Part shown: piece after piece, positions 15,068 through 22,148 of the stretch
Position numbering within the stretch: position 1 is the stretch's first letter
How the letters are laid out: the number at the start of each line of letters is the position of its first letter
Source: JBOHER01 sp050701115
GTDB lineage: Bacteria > Actinomycetota > Actinomycetes > Mycobacteriales > Pseudonocardiaceae
NCBI GenBank assembly: GCA_050701115.1
Contig: JBOHER010000498.1
Location: forward strand, 1 to 27,166
Reading direction: 5' to 3'
DNA: 27,166 bases
The notes under the pieces: model-generated
Told to the model about the DNA's origin: nothing
What the model saw: only the letters and a program-made list of their open reading frames with translations
The model's database searches: none
Translations under genes and position numbers: made by a program

Positions 15068-15080
15068 TGTGTCCTACACA
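15068..15080. promoter_or_regulatory. Short palindrome TGTGT-CCT-ACACA in the LLM operon leader
   Basis: A perfect 5-bp inverted repeat with a 3-bp centre (TGTGTCCTACACA) lies about 80 bp upstream of the LLM start codon. It partly overlaps a second repeat, TCCT-ACAC-AGGA (15072-15083). It lies in the 131-bp gap before the operon, so it may be a second regulator site or part of the promoter. No clear -10/-35 pair could be assigned nearby. Confidence 0.35.
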
Positions 15081-15116
15081 GGATGTGACGCAGATCAACC
15101 ACTGCGGAATCGGGAG

Positions 15117-15131
15117 TCCCGCTCAGCGGGA
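15117..15131. promoter_or_regulatory. Operator palindrome TCCC-N7-GGGA, site 2 (LLM/transporter operon)
   Basis: TCCCGCTCAGCGGGA is a 7-bp inverted repeat around one central base. It lies about 130 bp upstream of the LLM start and overlaps the stop codon of the PaaX-type gene. Three close relatives occur at 11163, 16052 and 22991, all at promoter-proximal positions with the same N7 spacing. Confidence 0.7.
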
Positions 15132-15974
15132 TTTCGGCGCTCGCGGCTCGGCGAGTTTCTGCCACCAGGCCTCGGCGGCCTCGTGCCACCTCAGCCAATT
15201 GTGGATGAACAGTTCGGTGGCGCGACGTCCAGGCCAGTCCGGCGGAAGGAAACAGGACGGCAGCCGGGGATCGGCATTGAAGGTGAGCCGCCATTCGTGC
15301 ACCATGCGCGTGCGCGCGACGAACGCGTCCTCGTCGCTCGCCGGTTCCACCTTGTCGAATCGGCTCACGAAGTGCTCGTGCAGCGGGCGGATCGCCGCAA
15401 GGTCCCATGCCTGCTCAATGAGGGTCCGCTCCTCCGGCCACTCGACTCGCGTGACCATCCAGGTGGCGCGGTCCGCCACGCCGAGGTCCTCGAGCGACTC
15501 GCGCACCGCCTGCTTGCCGCCCGCGTCGGCCGCGATCCACACGCCACGCCCCAGGGTGCCGAAGCCTTCGAAGGTCAGGCGTTCCTCCACCACGCCCCGG
15601 ATCGGCCGGTGCTCGTTGGCCAAGCGCAGCAGGAGGAACTGCCACTCGCCGTGCCACGGCGTGTCCGTCGTCGCCCGGGTCAGCCGCTCCGTCCAACTGC
15701 GCAGCAGGCCAACCATCCGCGCCGTCAGGACCAGCTGGGTGTATCGACCTACTGACTCCGTCGTGAGCCATCCGTCGTGCGCCACGCGCGTGATGGTCCG
15801 GCGCGTCGCGGACTCATCGATGCCGAAAGCGGCCAACGCCTCGATGATGGTCGACGACCAGACTCGTTCCTCCCCCGCGTAGCGGACGTATTCGCCCAGG
15901 AGCGTGAAGAGCAGCGCTCGGGCGCTCGGGCTACCGTCCGACCGCCTCCGGGTCCGCGGCGCAGAGACGTCCAT
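15123..15974 (-). CDS. PaaX-family transcriptional regulator
   Basis: This encodes 283 residues, the usual PaaX length, from ATG 15972-15974 with an AGG-rich ribosome site upstream; earlier in-frame starts would add a low-complexity Arg/Gly segment. The N-terminal winged helix (about 17-85) contains SARALLFTLLGEYV, then FGIDESATRRTITRVAHDGW (50-69), matching the recognition region of PaaX proteins. The central domain opens with WHGEWQFLLLRL (107-118). PaaX of the phenylacetate pathway represses catabolic genes and is released by an acyl-CoA (phenylacetyl-CoA); the ligand here may likewise be a CoA thioester. One palindrome lies between its start and the divergent phosphatase gene, and another at its own 3' end just before the LLM operon. 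This fits autoregulation and control of both sides, though binding is inferred. Confidence 0.85.
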   Translation of the reverse strand: MDVSAPRTRRRSDGSPSARALLFTLLGEYVRYAGEERVWSSTIIEALAAFGIDESATRRTITRVAHDGWLTTESVGRYTQLVLTARMVGLLRSWTERLTRATTDTPWHGEWQFLLLRLANEHRPIRGVVEERLTFEGFGTLGRGVWIAADAGGKQAVRESLEDLGVADRATWMVTRVEWPEERTLIEQAWDLAAIRPLHEHFVSRFDKVEPASDEDAFVARTRMVHEWRLTFNADPRLPSCFLPPDWPGRRATELFIHNWLRWHEAAEAWWQKLAEPRAPKSR

Positions 15975-16051
15975 GCTCCACCTACCTGGGGCCTGAAGGG
16001 TCGACATTCCCGACCTTAGTCCCCACCCTCGCCGCGAGCCGCTTTCCTGAT

Positions 16052-16066
16052 TCCCGCTCATCGGGA
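16052..16066. promoter_or_regulatory. Operator palindrome TCCC-N7-GGGA, site 3 (PaaX-type gene/phosphatase divergent promoter)
   Basis: TCCCGCTCATCGGGA (extended ATTCCCGCTCATCGGGACT) sits in the 159-bp gap between the divergent PaaX-type and phosphatase genes, about 78 bp from one start and 68 bp from the other. It differs from site 2 at only one position inside the 15-mer. Confidence 0.7.
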
Positions 16067-16133
16067 CTGACCCGTGTGATGCGGGCGACCCACGCCGTAC
16101 CGTCGCTCTACCTCTCAATCACGAGGAGTTGAT

Positions 16134-17303
16134 GTGAAGCTTCTGTCCCGCCGCCCCTTCCTGACCGCCCTTACCTGCGTCGGACTCACCATCGCCGCAC
16201 CCATGTCGGTCCCCGCGATCGCGAATCCGGCACCGATCGCTGCGGCTTCGGCCCCGGCCGCACCTGCTTACGCGCTGCTGCGCGATGCCACCGCCGAACG
16301 CAACGCCGATGGCACATACACGCTGACGTGGGATGCGAAGCCCGCCGTCGCCGACGTTGACGTCTTCGCGTCCACCGATCCCGCACAGCAGGGGCAGCAC
16401 CTGGCCATGACATCCGGTGAACGGATCGTCCTTTCCGGACTCGATCCCGATCGGCGCTGGTATTTCGAGCTGGTACCGAGCGGGCAGGAGCGGGGCCTGC
16501 CGGTGGCAACCCGGGACCTGGGCCTTGCGGGCGTACCGAACGCGCGCGACATCGGTGGCTACCGCGCCCGCAACGGCCGCGTCGTGCAGTGGGGCAGCGT
16601 GTTCCGCACGGACACCTTGAGCGGCGCCACCGACGGCGACGTCACCAAGCTGACACAGCTCGGGCTGGATCAGGTGATCGACTTCCGCAGCCCCGCTGAG
16701 ATCAGGAGCCAGGGCTCCGACCGGCTGCCCGAGGGGGCGCGGCAGGTGCTCCGGCCGATCTACGACCCGGACAACGACTTCTTCGTGGAGGTCAGCCGCA
16801 TCATTGGCAGCGGTGACCCCGAGTTGCAGCGCGAGGCGTTGGCCGACGGTGCGGCAGAGCGACTGCTGATCCGCGAGAACCGGATGTACGCCTCGGACGC
16901 CGAGGCCCGGCGACACATCGGCGCGGTGTTGCGGGACCTCGCCGAGTCCGGAGATCCGCTGCTGTACCACTGCACGGCGGGCAAGGACCGGACCGGCTGG
17001 ATTACCGCGGTCATCCTGACCACACTCGGCGTTGCCCGTGAGACCATCTTTGCCGACTACCTGCTGTCCAACCACTACCGCCGCGCGTACAACGAGAAGA
17101 CGATGGCCTACCTGCAAGAGCGCGGCCTGATGACGGAACCGGAGCTGCTCCTGCCGCTGCTGGAAGTCCGCCGCGAGTACCTGGATGCGGCCTTCGACGA
17201 GGTGGACCGTCGGTACGGGTCATTCGCCAACTACCTCCAGCGTGGGCTGGGCATCGACCCGTTGACCCAGCGCGCGCTGCGCGACCGCCTGCTGGTGAGG
17301 TGA
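16134..17303 (+). CDS. Tat-exported tyrosine-phosphatase-like enzyme (Y_phosphatase3 family)
   Basis: This encodes 389 residues from GTG 16134-16136, with GAGGAG five bases upstream (the overlapping ATG at 16132 meets a stop at once). The N-terminus has a twin-arginine motif, SRRPFL (5-10), a hydrophobic core and Ala-rich cleavage region, so export is expected. Residues of about 48-125 form a fibronectin-like domain, an extra relative to cytoplasmic members. The catalytic domain follows: GVPNARDIGGYR (133-144), FRTDTLS (157-163), VIDFRSPAE (181-189) and the P-loop HCTAGKDRTGW (279-289), with Cys280 and Arg286 as expected catalytic residues. The family hydrolyses phosphotyrosine, phosphoserine and sometimes phosphoinositides. 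Outside the cell it may act on a phosphorylated small molecule. It shares a frame with the downstream ligase gene, which begins six bases after this stop. Confidence 0.9.
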   Translation: MKLLSRRPFLTALTCVGLTIAAPMSVPAIANPAPIAAASAPAAPAYALLRDATAERNADGTYTLTWDAKPAVADVDVFASTDPAQQGQHLAMTSGERIVLSGLDPDRRWYFELVPSGQERGLPVATRDLGLAGVPNARDIGGYRARNGRVVQWGSVFRTDTLSGATDGDVTKLTQLGLDQVIDFRSPAEIRSQGSDRLPEGARQVLRPIYDPDNDFFVEVSRIIGSGDPELQREALADGAAERLLIRENRMYASDAEARRHIGAVLRDLAESGDPLLYHCTAGKDRTGWITAVILTTLGVARETIFADYLLSNHYRRAYNEKTMAYLQERGLMTEPELLLPLLEVRREYLDAAFDEVDRRYGSFANYLQRGLGIDPLTQRALRDRLLVR

Positions 17304-17309
17304 GAGGCG

Positions 17310-18908
17310 CTGGACTCACTCGGCACCGTCCCGGATCTGGTTGATCACGCCGCCCGGAACTACCGGGACAACACCGCACTGGTCGAGGCGACCGGTGCGG
17401 TGTTGTCCTTCGCCGAACTCCGCGACGCGGCACGGGAGGTCACCCGTGCCGCGCTCGCTTGGGGCATCGGGCCGGGCGATCCGGTGGCGATCTGGGCGCC
17501 CAACAGCGCCCGGTGGGTCGTGACCGCGCTCGGCCTGCTGTCCGCCGGCGCCGTGCTCGTGCCGCTCAGCACCCGGTACCGGGCGGGGGAAGCCGCCTAC
17601 ATCCTCGGCCGCAGCCGCTGCCGGGCGCTGTTCACCGTGCGCGGCTTCCTCGGCAACGACTACCCGCTGATGCTCGCCGAATCCGGGGTGCCGCTCCCCG
17701 ACCTCGAGCACACCGTCCTGCTGGCCGGGGAAGCAACTCCGTCCACACTGGACCTCCGAGCATTCCTCGAGCTGGCTTCGCACATCTCGATCGGCACGGC
17801 CACCACCACGGGCGCCAGGATCGACCCCGACTCCGTTTCCGACATCCTGTTCACCTCCGGCACCACCGGCCTGCCCAAGGGCGTCATGGCGACGCACGCC
17901 CAGACGCTGCAGGTGTACACGCGATGGAGCGCGGTGACCACGCTGCACCGCGCGGACCGGTACCTGCTGATCAACCCGTTCTCGCACACCTTCGGCTACA
18001 AGGCCGGTATCCTGGCGTCGGTGCTGCGCGGTGTGACGATGGTTCCCGTGCCGCTGTTCGACTCCGACCAGGTGCTGCACCGAATCGAGAAGGAGCGGAT
18101 CTCCGTCCTCTTAGGACCGCCGACGATCTTCGCCGGCCTGCTGGACCACCCGAAGCGTACGGCGCACGATCTCCGATCGCTGCGCTTGACGGGCACCGGC
18201 GGCACCGCCGTCCCAGCCGAGTTGATCCACCGGATCCGCACCGATCTCGGAGTCAGCGGCGTCTTCACCGCCTACGGGCTCACAGAATCCACCGGGGTCG
18301 TCTCGGTCTGCCCGCCCGACGCGGACACCGACATTGTGGCTGGGACCGCGGGGCCCGCGTTGCCGGGGACCGAGATCCGGGTGGTCGGCGCCGACGGCAC
18401 GCCTGTTCCGCCCGGCCAGCACGGCGAAATCCTGACCCGAGGCCGCAACGTCATGCGGGGCTATCTTGACGACCCTGTGGCCACCCGCGCCGCGATCGAC
18501 GCCGACGGCTGGCTGCACACCGGCGACATCGGCACCCTGAACGCCCAGGGCTACCTGCGCGTCACCGACCGGCTCAAGGACATGTTCATCGTGGGCGGGT
18601 TCAACGCCTACCCCGCGGAGATCGAGCGAGTCCTCTCAGGGCACCCCGGCATTCGTGAGGTCGCGGTCGTGGGCGTGCCCGATCCTCGGCTGGGCGAGGT
18701 CGGGGTGGCTTACGTCGTGCGGGAACCGCATGCAGGCGACGATGCCGCGGCGATCATCGCCTGGGCGCGGCAGCGGATGGCCGGATACAAGGTGCCGCGG
18801 CGGGCGGTGTTCGTGAATTCATTGCCCCGCAACGCCTCCGGCAAGGTCCTCAAGCGGGAACTACGCCGCTGGGCGGCTAGGCCACGTCCCGCTTCATCGC
18901 GGCGCTGA
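17310..18908 (+). CDS. FadD3-like acyl-CoA ligase (steroid C/D-ring propanoate type), probable CTG start
   Basis: The frame gives 532 residues if read from CTG 17310-17312, or 502 from GTG 17400-17402. The 30 residues before the GTG (TVPDLVDHAARNYRDNTALV) match the usual N-terminus of the family, and an in-frame stop at 17301-17303 leaves no ATG, GTG or TTG there, so CTG initiation is the best reading. ANL-superfamily motifs are all present: DILFTSGTTGLPKGVM, AYGLTESTG, GWLHTGDIG, DRLKDMFIVGGFNAYPAEIE and NASGKVLKRELR with the catalytic lysine. The segment NPFSHTFGYKAGILAS and LLGPPTIFAGLLDHP resembles mycobacterial FadD3, which activates the steroid-derived propanoate HIP to its CoA ester. 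It is co-transcribed with the upstream phosphatase gene, and its 3' end overlaps the convergent SDR gene. Confidence 0.85.
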   Translation: MDSLGTVPDLVDHAARNYRDNTALVEATGAVLSFAELRDAAREVTRAALAWGIGPGDPVAIWAPNSARWVVTALGLLSAGAVLVPLSTRYRAGEAAYILGRSRCRALFTVRGFLGNDYPLMLAESGVPLPDLEHTVLLAGEATPSTLDLRAFLELASHISIGTATTTGARIDPDSVSDILFTSGTTGLPKGVMATHAQTLQVYTRWSAVTTLHRADRYLLINPFSHTFGYKAGILASVLRGVTMVPVPLFDSDQVLHRIEKERISVLLGPPTIFAGLLDHPKRTAHDLRSLRLTGTGGTAVPAELIHRIRTDLGVSGVFTAYGLTESTGVVSVCPPDADTDIVAGTAGPALPGTEIRVVGADGTPVPPGQHGEILTRGRNVMRGYLDDPVATRAAIDADGWLHTGDIGTLNAQGYLRVTDRLKDMFIVGGFNAYPAEIERVLSGHPGIREVAVVGVPDPRLGEVGVAYVVREPHAGDDAAAIIAWARQRMAGYKVPRRAVFVNSLPRNASGKVLKRELRRWAARPRPASSRR

Positions 18909-19695
18909 GGATCCGCTGGTAGCCGGAGCCGAGCGCCCGCACCATGAAGTCGATGCCGTACGCGTCGAGACCGATGAGGATCTTGGCCTGGTCGCGCTGA
19001 ACTCCGCGCACGATCCGCTTCGCGGCCCGTTCGGATGAGGTCCGGGCGAGGCGGTCGAAGTTGTCGGCCAGCGCCGCGACGTCGCGGTCGCCCCCGGCGC
19101 GGGCGCTGCGCGCGATGTTGGTCTTGACCATGCCCGGGTGCACGCAGCTCACGCCGACCGGATGGCCTTCGATCCGCATCTCCTGCCGCAACGCCTCGGT
19201 GAAGCCGCGGATGCCGAACTTCGTGGCGTTATAGGCGCTCTGCGTCGGGCAGGCGGCAAGCCCGAACATGCTGGAGATGTTGAGCAGGTGGCCGTCACCA
19301 GAGGCGATCAGGTGCGGCAGGAACGCCTTCGTCCCGTACATCACTCCCCAGAAGTTGATGCCGACGATCCACTCGAAGTCGTCCCAGCTCATCTCGGTGA
19401 CACTCGAGGTCATCGACACACCCGCGTTGTTCACCACCAGGTTCACGCGACCGAAGTCGGCCAGCACCGCATCGGCGTGCTCATACACGGCCGCACGGTC
19501 GGCGACGTCGAGCACATAGGGCAGCGCCTGGGCACCCACTTTGTCGCACAGCGCGGCCGTTTCGGCCACGTTGGCCAGATTCCGACCGGACAGCGCCAAC
19601 CGCGCTCCGCGCCGCGCCAGGTCCACCGCGAGCGCCCGGCCGATCCCGGAGCCCGCGCCCGTGATCACCGCGACCTTGTCGTTGAAGTCCTTCAC
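18877..19695 (-). CDS. Short-chain dehydrogenase/reductase (SDR 1)
   Basis: This encodes 272 residues from GTG 19693-19695, which has AGGAGG six bases upstream; the frame extends further but that part overlaps the previous gene. Classical SDR features are present: cofactor loop TGAGSGIG (12-19), VVNNAGVS (87-94), catalytic Ser near 141-142 (NISSMFG), and Tyr155 and Lys159 in AYNATKFG. Arg38 after the second strand (SGRN) suggests NADP preference, unlike the other three SDRs here, which have Asp. The C-terminal region with HPGMVKTNIA resembles membrane-associated retinol/hydroxysteroid-type SDRs. It is the last gene of the four-gene minus operon, and its 3' end overlaps the convergent ligase gene by 32 bp. 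Oxidation or reduction of a hydroxyl on a steroid-like substrate is inferred from context. Confidence 0.88.
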   Translation of the reverse strand: MKDFNDKVAVITGAGSGIGRALAVDLARRGARLALSGRNLANVAETAALCDKVGAQALPYVLDVADRAAVYEHADAVLADFGRVNLVVNNAGVSMTSSVTEMSWDDFEWIVGINFWGVMYGTKAFLPHLIASGDGHLLNISSMFGLAACPTQSAYNATKFGIRGFTEALRQEMRIEGHPVGVSCVHPGMVKTNIARSARAGGDRDVAALADNFDRLARTSSERAAKRIVRGVQRDQAKILIGLDAYGIDFMVRALGSGYQRILSAAMKRDVA

Positions 19696-19708
19696 GCGTG
19701 CCTCCTGC

Positions 19709-20440
19709 TCACTGGGTGGTGTAGCCGCCGTCGGCGACGAACTCGCTTCCGGTGCAGTAGCTGGCCTCATCGGAGATCAGGAACAGCACGAGGTTCGCCA
19801 GCTCCTCCGGCAGGCCCTCGCGGGCCAGCGGCTGGAACTTGACCAGGTCGTGCGAGCGGCCGGAATCCGCGGTCATTTCGGTGCTGATCACTCCGGGATG
19901 CAGCGAGTTCACCCTGATGCCATCCGGCCCGAACTCCTGGGCGGCGGTCTTGGTCATGCCCCGCACCGCCCACTTAGACGCGGTGTAGCTGAGGATTCCT
20001 GGGAACGCGATGATCCCGCCGACCGAGGAGACGTTCACCATCGATCCGCCACCCGCCCGCCGCATGGAGGGCAGCACCGCTTTCATGCCAAGGAAAACAC
20101 CGACCTGGTTGACGTCGATGACCCGCCGGTAGTCGGCTTCTTCGAGGGATTCGATCGGAGCGTTGTGCACGATGCCCGCATTGTTGACCAAGCCCGACAC
20201 CGGTCCGAACGTTGCCTCGGTCTCGGCGATCACCTCGTTCCACGCGGTCTCGGCGGTCACGTCGAGCGGGACGAACGACACGGCATCACCGAGTTCGTCC
20301 GCGATCGCCTTTCCCTTGTCGGCAAGCACATCGGCGATGACCACCGAGGCCCCTTCCTCCGCGAGCCGCCGGACGAAGGCCGCGCCGAGGCCGCGCGCTC
20401 CGCCGGTCACGATCACAGTCTTTCCGCTGACCCTGCCCAT
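19709..20440 (-). CDS. Short-chain dehydrogenase/reductase (SDR 2), hydroxysteroid-dehydrogenase-like
   Basis: This encodes 243 residues from ATG 20438-20440, with AAGGAG five to six bases upstream; an in-frame GTG at 20456-20458 overlaps the upstream stop and lacks as good a site. It has TGGARGLG (12-19), Asp37 (NAD-type), VNNAG (85-89), Ser139, and Tyr152 and Lys156 in SYTASKWAVRG. The end, SYCTGSEFVADGG, is typical of the 3-alpha/20-beta-hydroxysteroid dehydrogenase branch of classical SDRs. It lies 14 bp downstream of the KstD-like gene and 13 bp upstream of SDR 1, so it is co-transcribed with both. Exact regio- and stereospecificity cannot be told from sequence. Confidence 0.9.
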   Translation of the reverse strand: MGRVSGKTVIVTGGARGLGAAFVRRLAEEGASVVIADVLADKGKAIADELGDAVSFVPLDVTAETAWNEVIAETEATFGPVSGLVNNAGIVHNAPIESLEEADYRRVIDVNQVGVFLGMKAVLPSMRRAGGGSMVNVSSVGGIIAFPGILSYTASKWAVRGMTKTAAQEFGPDGIRVNSLHPGVISTEMTADSGRSHDLVKFQPLAREGLPEELANLVLFLISDEASYCTGSEFVADGGYTTQ

Positions 20441-20454
20441 CGTTGCTCCTTCGC

Positions 20455-22134
20455 TCACTGTGCTGTGTCTGCCAGGTGGTTGGCCGCGAGATAGCCGAAG
20501 ACCATGGCCGGGCCAATGGTGGCCCCCGCTCCCGGATAGCTGTTACCCATGACCGAGGCGGAGTTGTTGCCCGCGCTGTAGAGGCAGGCGATCGGGTGGC
20601 CGTCGCTGTCCAGCACACGGGCGTGCTCGTCGGTCAGCAGACCGCCCTTGGTGCCCAGGTCGCCAGGCACCATCTCGACCGCGTAGTACGGGGGCTGGTC
20701 GATCGGCGCCAGACACGGGTTCGGCGACACCGTCGGGTCCCCGTAGTAGCGGTCGTAGGCGGAATCGCCCCGGCGGAAGTCCTCATCCCGCCCGGTGCGG
20801 GCGAAGCCGTTGGCGCGGTCGACGGTCGCGGTGAGGGTCTGCACGGGCACCCCGATCGCCTCGGCGAGCTCGGACAGCGTGTCGGCCTTGCTGATGATGC
20901 CCGCGTCGAAGTACTTCTGCGGGATAGCCTGCCGCGGGAAGGTGCCGAGGAACAGATACCGGTCGCGGAAACGCTGATCCATGACGAAGTACGCCGGGAT
21001 GTGGCCCACCCCGGAGGCGTGCCGCTCGTACATGTCGTGCACGACGTCGACGTAGCTGGCGGCCTCATTGGTGAACCGCTCGCCCGCGTTGTTGACCAGG
21101 ATCGAACCGGGCTGGGAGCGTTCGGCCACACAGAAGAACGGTGGCCCGTCCGGGTTGCGAACCGACGGTCCCCACCACGCGTCGTCCATCAGGTCCAGTG
21201 CGGCGCCCACCCGCTCGCCGGCGCGGATCCCGTCGCCGGTGTTGCCTGCGCTGCCCACCGTCCAGTCCGTGGTGACGGGTCCGGTGAAGTGCTTGCGTCG
21301 CATGTCGAGGTTGTGCTCGAAGCCACCAGCCGCGAGCACAACCCCGCACCGCGCCCGGATGGTCAGCGGTTCCCCGTCGCGTTCGACTCGGACGCCGACC
21401 ACGGCGCCGTCGTCGGTGATCAACTCGGCAAGGGGCGCGCGCAGCCACACCGGAACGCCCGCCTCGCGCAGGGCCAGCCACAGCCGCGCCACGAGCGCCT
21501 TGCCCATGGTCAACGGCCTGCGGCCGCGCAGCCGGTTACGGATTGCCGACCCGGCCACCTGCAACGCGGTGCGCTTGCCCGCCCAGGTGCGGCTGACCAT
21601 GTTGAGGTCGTGGAACTGGCGGGCGGTGAACGCCACACTCTTGGGCCCGGCAAACGTCGGTGGGTTGATCAACGGCAGGTCGGGCCCGAGCAGGGTGCCC
21701 TCGATCGGCTGCGGTTCGATCGTGCGGCCCTGCGCCAGCCCGCCGGGCAACTCCGGGTAGTAGTCGGCATAGCCCCGGTCGTACAGGAACTCGATGTACG
21801 GGCTGCGTGCGGCGAGGAACTCCAGCATCCGTGGGCCGTTGTCGAGGTAGGCGCGCTGCTTGGATTCCGGCACCCGATCGCCCACCACGGACTTGAGATA
21901 GGTGCGCGCGAGATCGGGGCTGTCCGGCACGCCTTCGCGGGCCAGCACATGGTTGTTCGGGATCCACACGCCGCCACCGGAGCGGGCGGTTGAGCCACCG
22001 AAGTACCTGCTCTTCTCGATCAGCAGCACGGACATGCCCCGGTAGCCGGCCGTCAACGCCGCGGTCAGGCCTGCGGCGCCGGATCCCACGACCACGACGT
22101 CGTAGTCGTGGTCCCAGCGCGGATCGTGCGTCAT
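20455..22134 (-). CDS. kstD: 3-ketosteroid delta1-dehydrogenase-like FAD oxidoreductase
   Basis: This encodes 559 residues from ATG 22132-22134 with GGAGGA upstream. The FAD-binding Rossmann motif is VVVGSGAAGLTAAL (14-27), followed by Glu40 and GGSTARSGGGVWIPNN (46-61), characteristic of KstD. A second FAD-contact region is GVVLAAGGFEHN (264-275), and the C-terminus has PPYYAVEMVPGDLGTKGG (481-498) and SAGNNSASVMGNSYPGAGAT (520-539). Several tyrosines (122, 125, 126, 483, 484) are candidates for the active site; I cannot assign them to the reference residues without an alignment. KstD introduces the C1-C2 double bond of ring A with electrons passed to an acceptor. Length and motifs match KstD better than generic fumarate reductases, although a 3-oxosteroid 4-dehydrogenase relative is possible. 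It lies 14 bp downstream of SDR 3. Confidence 0.9.
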   Translation of the reverse strand: MTHDPRWDHDYDVVVVGSGAAGLTAALTAGYRGMSVLLIEKSRYFGGSTARSGGGVWIPNNHVLAREGVPDSPDLARTYLKSVVGDRVPESKQRAYLDNGPRMLEFLAARSPYIEFLYDRGYADYYPELPGGLAQGRTIEPQPIEGTLLGPDLPLINPPTFAGPKSVAFTARQFHDLNMVSRTWAGKRTALQVAGSAIRNRLRGRRPLTMGKALVARLWLALREAGVPVWLRAPLAELITDDGAVVGVRVERDGEPLTIRARCGVVLAAGGFEHNLDMRRKHFTGPVTTDWTVGSAGNTGDGIRAGERVGAALDLMDDAWWGPSVRNPDGPPFFCVAERSQPGSILVNNAGERFTNEAASYVDVVHDMYERHASGVGHIPAYFVMDQRFRDRYLFLGTFPRQAIPQKYFDAGIISKADTLSELAEAIGVPVQTLTATVDRANGFARTGRDEDFRRGDSAYDRYYGDPTVSPNPCLAPIDQPPYYAVEMVPGDLGTKGGLLTDEHARVLDSDGHPIACLYSAGNNSASVMGNSYPGAGATIGPAMVFGYLAANHLADTAQ

Positions 22135-22148
22135 CTGCTCGTCCTCCC

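Noticed and set aside
17350..17367. CCCGG-AACTA-CCGGG palindrome near the ligase start
   Set aside because: The spacing and arms differ from TCCC-N7-GGGA and it lies in sequence that reads as the ligase N-terminus, so chance in GC-rich coding DNA is likely.
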